From Brucella pituitosa (lineage in GTDB: Bacteria; Pseudomonadota; Alphaproteobacteria; Rhizobiales; Rhizobiaceae): DNA of 64,000 nucleotides. A model generated the notes under the pieces. The model made no database searches. It was not told the DNA's origin and worked only from the letters and a program-made list of their open reading frames with translations. The stretch covers positions 620,001 to 684,000 of the forward strand of contig NZ_PYSY02000002.1 in NCBI RefSeq assembly GCF_003049685.1. The letters run 5' to 3'. A program made the position numbers and the translations under genes. This document shows positions 61,697 to 64,000 of this stretch, one piece after another; position 1 is the stretch's first letter; every line of letters begins with the position of its first letter.

Positions 61697-62698
61697 CTAT
61701 CGCAACTGCTCCTGTTCACGAAATTGGCGCGGTGTAACTCCTGAAATCCGGCGAAATGCTCGCGTAAAATGAGCGGGATCAGAATAGCCGGATGCAAATG
61801 CGATATCGATTATCTTGGAATTTGACTCGCACAACAAATGGCTTGAGCGCTCAAATCTCACAACATCCAGAATATCTGAATATACAAAGCCAATATTCGC
61901 GAGTTTACGTTGAAAGGTACGCGTACTGACGCCAGCCATCTCCGCAATCTCAGCAAGCGTGGGAACCCCTCCATCAAGATAGGATGGCAACATCAGTTTG
62001 AGAAGTTCCACAACATCGTAGCCAGAAGGCCCATCCTCCTGATCCGGAACCGGATTAAATGATCCAGTCAAACAGTTGGAGAGACTGAGACACGAAATCG
62101 GTATGCTGATCCAGGCGGCGTGCTGCCCAGATAGGAAGCGCACATTTGGCCAGAAGGATTGGGTCGCTTCACTCGGCGTATACTGCGCTTCAAAAGCCAT
62201 TGTCGGCGGCGTCCAGTTGGGACCAGTGAATTGCCGCACGATATAGATCGAGAAAATATTCTGAAGCCATTGCGCATGCTCAAGATGCTGAAGCTCTTTT
62301 GTTATTGCGAGTTTGCTGCAAACCCGCACGTGATCGCTATCGTGTTCGATCCACATGCTCAGGATCGTATCTTCCCTTGAAGCCTCGCTGCAGGCATGTC
62401 GCAACGCAACGAGTAATGTCGGAGAATGAGCGATCAATGCTCTCGTTTTTTCTCTCAGATGAGAAAAATGGAGCCGCTGGCTGGCCAGAAAACCGAAATC
62501 TGTGATGCCCTGAGAGCTTTGGGCAGTTTCAATAAACCGAATTGCTGGCAATACCGGAACATAGAGATTGCTCTTTGCCTCAAGAGAGGATGGCAGTCGA
62601 GCTTTCTTCAAAAGCGAACTCGTGGGCGCACCCAACTCATCAAGTATACCCATAAAAGGAAGAAGAAATTGGCTACGCGTTAAAGGAATATTGGCCAT
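61697..62698 (-). CDS. AraC-family regulator with Arabinose_bd-type N-terminal domain
   Basis: A 333-residue AraC regulator of the OruR type. N-terminal about 1-200 residues form a ligand domain; the C-terminal part (about 230-330) has TLAEIAEMAGVSTRTFQRKL and IDIAFASGYSDPAHFTRAFR then RISGVTPRQFREQ, the two AraC helix-turn-helices. Start ATG at 62698 with GGGAG about 10 bases upstream. It heads the run of exported proteins at 59.4-61.4 kb and probably controls them. Confidence 0.9.
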   Translation of the reverse strand: MANIPLTRSQFLLPFMGILDELGAPTSSLLKKARLPSSLEAKSNLYVPVLPAIRFIETAQSSQGITDFGFLASQRLHFSHLREKTRALIAHSPTLLVALRHACSEASREDTILSMWIEHDSDHVRVCSKLAITKELQHLEHAQWLQNIFSIYIVRQFTGPNWTPPTMAFEAQYTPSEATQSFWPNVRFLSGQHAAWISIPISCLSLSNCLTGSFNPVPDQEDGPSGYDVVELLKLMLPSYLDGGVPTLAEIAEMAGVSTRTFQRKLANIGFVYSDILDVVRFERSSHLLCESNSKIIDIAFASGYSDPAHFTRAFRRISGVTPRQFREQEQLR

Positions 62699-62913
62699 AG
62701 CATCTTTTCTCCCTCGCTCAGCTGATGTTTTCTTGCAAGAAATTGGGCGAAATACAACGACTATATTGTCGAGCTGGAGAATTGAACTCGAAGAAAGCAT
62801 CCTGCTTGCCGATATGCGCTGCGACGATTTCAGTATTGAGGCCTAAATTAGCCAATCACCTTCCCCGAGTGATAGCGCACGAGGAAATTGCACACGTCTG
62901 GTGCCACGCCATC

Positions 62914-62930
62914 CGGTAACTTCGTTACCG
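62914..62930. other. Small hairpin
   Basis: CGGTAAC-TTC-GTTACCG, 7-bp stem and 3-base loop, between the AraC regulator and the YciI-like gene. May be a weak terminator for the latter; no clear T-run on the minus strand. Confidence 0.35.
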
Positions 62931-62947
62931 AGTTTTCTGTATTTGAA

Positions 62948-63280
62948 CTAGGACGAACGCTCCAGCGGCCACACTTCAACGACACCACGAGCAACAGCGC
63001 AGGGAGTTCGTGACACCATCTCGATGGCTTCATCCAGATTAGCAGCTTCAATTATTGCAAATCCGGCCACTGGTAGCGAAGAACTCATGAATGGACCGCT
63101 CATCGTTTCAACCCGGGCAGAGTCAAGATTGCGTACCTGCACCGGGTTCCCAGCGATCCCCATTAAAGCCCCATCTTTCTGCAATTTTGCATCATGGGCA
63201 TGAGCTGCGTCTCGAATGGGTTTCGGAGTTTGATCGTAGCCCTTCCGATCTCCATATCCAATTGTTACGAATTTAGGCAT
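62948..63280 (-). CDS. YciI-family protein
   Basis: A 110-residue cytoplasmic protein of the YciI/DGPF group (ferredoxin-like barrel). Start MPKFVTIGYGDRKG at 63280, 7 bases after GAGGAG. Marks: GNPVQVRNLDSARVETMSGP and AGFAIIEAANLDEAIEMVSR with TPCAVARGVVEVWPLER. The function of this family is uncertain. It follows the IlvD-type gene in the same direction. Confidence 0.85.
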   Translation of the reverse strand: MPKFVTIGYGDRKGYDQTPKPIRDAAHAHDAKLQKDGALMGIAGNPVQVRNLDSARVETMSGPFMSSSLPVAGFAIIEAANLDEAIEMVSRTPCAVARGVVEVWPLERSS

Positions 63281-63324
63281 AGCTATACTCCTCATAAGAT
63301 GCGCGTAAAAACGAACACTTGTTG

Positions 63325-63351
63325 CGCCGATCTGATTCAATCAGATCGGCG
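63325..63351. other. Near-perfect palindrome upstream of the YciI-like gene
   Basis: Perfect 13-bp arms CGCCGATCTGATT / AATCAGATCGGCG around one central base. It lies between the YciI-like start and the IlvD-type stop; either an operator or a transcription terminator. Confidence 0.5.
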
Positions 63352-63403
63352 TTATAGGATAGCTATGCTTGCCTGTTTCTATTTCAACAGTTTCATCAGT
63401 TCA

Positions 63404-64000
63404 CTAATGATTATGACGCGGTGGTGTTTTGGCCAGTTGGCGGAATTTATCAGCATCGCGGATCGTAGCTCCATCGGCCAGCTGCGTTACCGTCTGTCGA
63501 TAGATCATCTGCCAAGGCGTTGCATCTGCCGGTGTCTGCGGAATACCTTCTGCCTTGCGACGTGCGATTTCCGCCTCGTCCACCAGCATATCACACCGCC
63601 CCTTGTTGAAGTCTATGCGAATGGTATCACCGTTGCGCACCCAGGCCAGACCGCCGCCCGCTGCACTTTCCGGTGAAGCATTGAGAATGGACGGGCTATC
63701 GGCAGTGCCCGATTGGCGGCCGTCGCCGATGGTTGGCAAACTTGTGATTCCACGCTTGATCAGATGATCCGGCGGCTGCATGTTTACGACTTCGGCAGAC
63801 CCCGGCCAACCGAGCGGACCAGCGCCCCGAATGACCAATATGCAGCGTTCGTCAATGTTGAGCGCAGGATCGTTGATGCGCTTATGATAATCTTCCGAGC
63901 CATCGAAAACGATAGCCCGTCCATCGAAAATCCCTTCCTGTCCCGGCTCTGACAGATAGCGATCACGAAACTCCGGTGAGACCACACTCATTTTCATAAT
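63404..64000 (-). CDS. IlvD/Edd-family dehydratase, C-terminal part (partial at right edge)
   Basis: The C-terminal 198 or so residues of a dehydratase of the dihydroxy-acid / sugar-acid family; the start lies outside the window (the internal ATG codons near 63997 are not the start). Marks: IVIRGAGPLGWPGSAEVVNM (first five differ), SLPTIGDGRQSGTADSPSIL and ASPESAAGGGLAWVRNGDTI, which form the substrate/iron-sulfur region of sugar-acid dehydratases (araC/xylonate type) rather than typical IlvD. The Fe-S cysteines lie outside the visible part. Probably a sugar-acid catabolic enzyme. Confidence 0.88.
   Translation of the reverse strand: MMKMSVVSPEFRDRYLSEPGQEGIFDGRAIVFDGSEDYHKRINDPALNIDERCILVIRGAGPLGWPGSAEVVNMQPPDHLIKRGITSLPTIGDGRQSGTADSPSILNASPESAAGGGLAWVRNGDTIRIDFNKGRCDMLVDEAEIARRKAEGIPQTPADATPWQMIYRQTVTQLADGATIRDADKFRQLAKTPPRHNH

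Noticed and set aside
1-64000. CRISPR arrays or short-spaced direct repeats
   Set aside because: No set of regularly spaced repeats was seen; the dispersed palindromes are single and intergenic.
1-64000. Mobile elements or prophage
   Set aside because: No transposase, integrase, terminase or capsid sequence; the tRNA-Gly gene has no adjacent integrase or repeated tRNA 3' end.

Overview
The window reads as a chromosomal segment of an alphaproteobacterium of the Rhizobiales, most likely Brucellaceae (Ochrobactrum/Brucella-like). This is an inference from the moderately GC-rich, densely packed coding, the abundance of solute-binding-protein-dependent ABC importers, LysR/GntR/Lrp regulators, a DUF2778-type L,D-transpeptidase-like protein, and a dispersed palindromic intergenic repeat of the kind common in this order. 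I see no phage integrase, transposase, insertion sequence, CRISPR array or rRNA. One tRNA-Gly(GCC) is present. Almost every gene is intact; only the genes at the two window edges are cut.

Layout. (1) 1-7.9 kb: the 3' part of a peptide/nickel-type ABC importer (two permeases, one fused double ATPase), two co-directional flavin-dependent (LLM) monooxygenases, a third, convergent one, and a small GNAT-fold protein. (2) 7.9-9.7 kb: a LysR regulator divergent from an SDR-fold protein that lacks the catalytic Ser and Lys. (3) 9.7-19.6 kb: a long minus-strand run of two LLM monooxygenases, an M20 amidohydrolase, a GNAT acetyltransferase, a fused permease-ATPase, three paralogous solute-binding proteins and a DsbA/kappa-GST-like protein. 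It ends in a strong terminator. The gene content matches the Bacillus ytm/yxe cysteine-derivative salvage operons, so I infer import, N-acetylation, oxidative C-S cleavage and deacetylation of S-substituted cysteines. (4) 19.9-25.4 kb: a seven-gene minus-strand operon headed by an Lrp regulator, with a binding protein, permease, ATPase, a DadA-type dehydrogenase and two Asp/Glu-racemase-family enzymes; probably uptake and catabolism of an amino acid. (5) 25.5-34.8 kb: LysR regulator, acetolactate-synthase-like ThDP enzyme, HPP-CBS membrane protein, arginase-fold protein, Tlde1/DUF2778 protein, diguanylate cyclase, DEDDh exonuclease.

(6) 34.8-44.5 kb: a minus-strand catabolic operon read from a GntR regulator through aldehyde dehydrogenase, SDR, peptide-type binding protein, two permeases and two ATPases to an amidase. 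(7) 44.8-50 kb: GNAT, then an energy-coupling-factor (ECF) importer (S, double A, T) followed by a phosphoribosyltransferase, with a LysR gene upstream. (8) 50.1-54.1 kb: ankyrin-repeat exported protein, nucleoside-type deaminase and two MFS exporters. (9) 54.2-64 kb: tRNA-Gly, a small membrane protein, an exported alpha/beta hydrolase divergent from a membrane-bound AraC regulator, a series of exported proteins (beta-barrels, class A acid phosphatase, DUF1254/DUF1214 protein), another AraC regulator, a YciI-like protein, and the C-terminal part of an IlvD/Edd-family dehydratase.

All family assignments come from reading motifs and gene order by eye; no database search was possible. Start codons were chosen by ribosome-binding-site quality and overlap with neighbours, which in several cases gives TTG or GTG starts.
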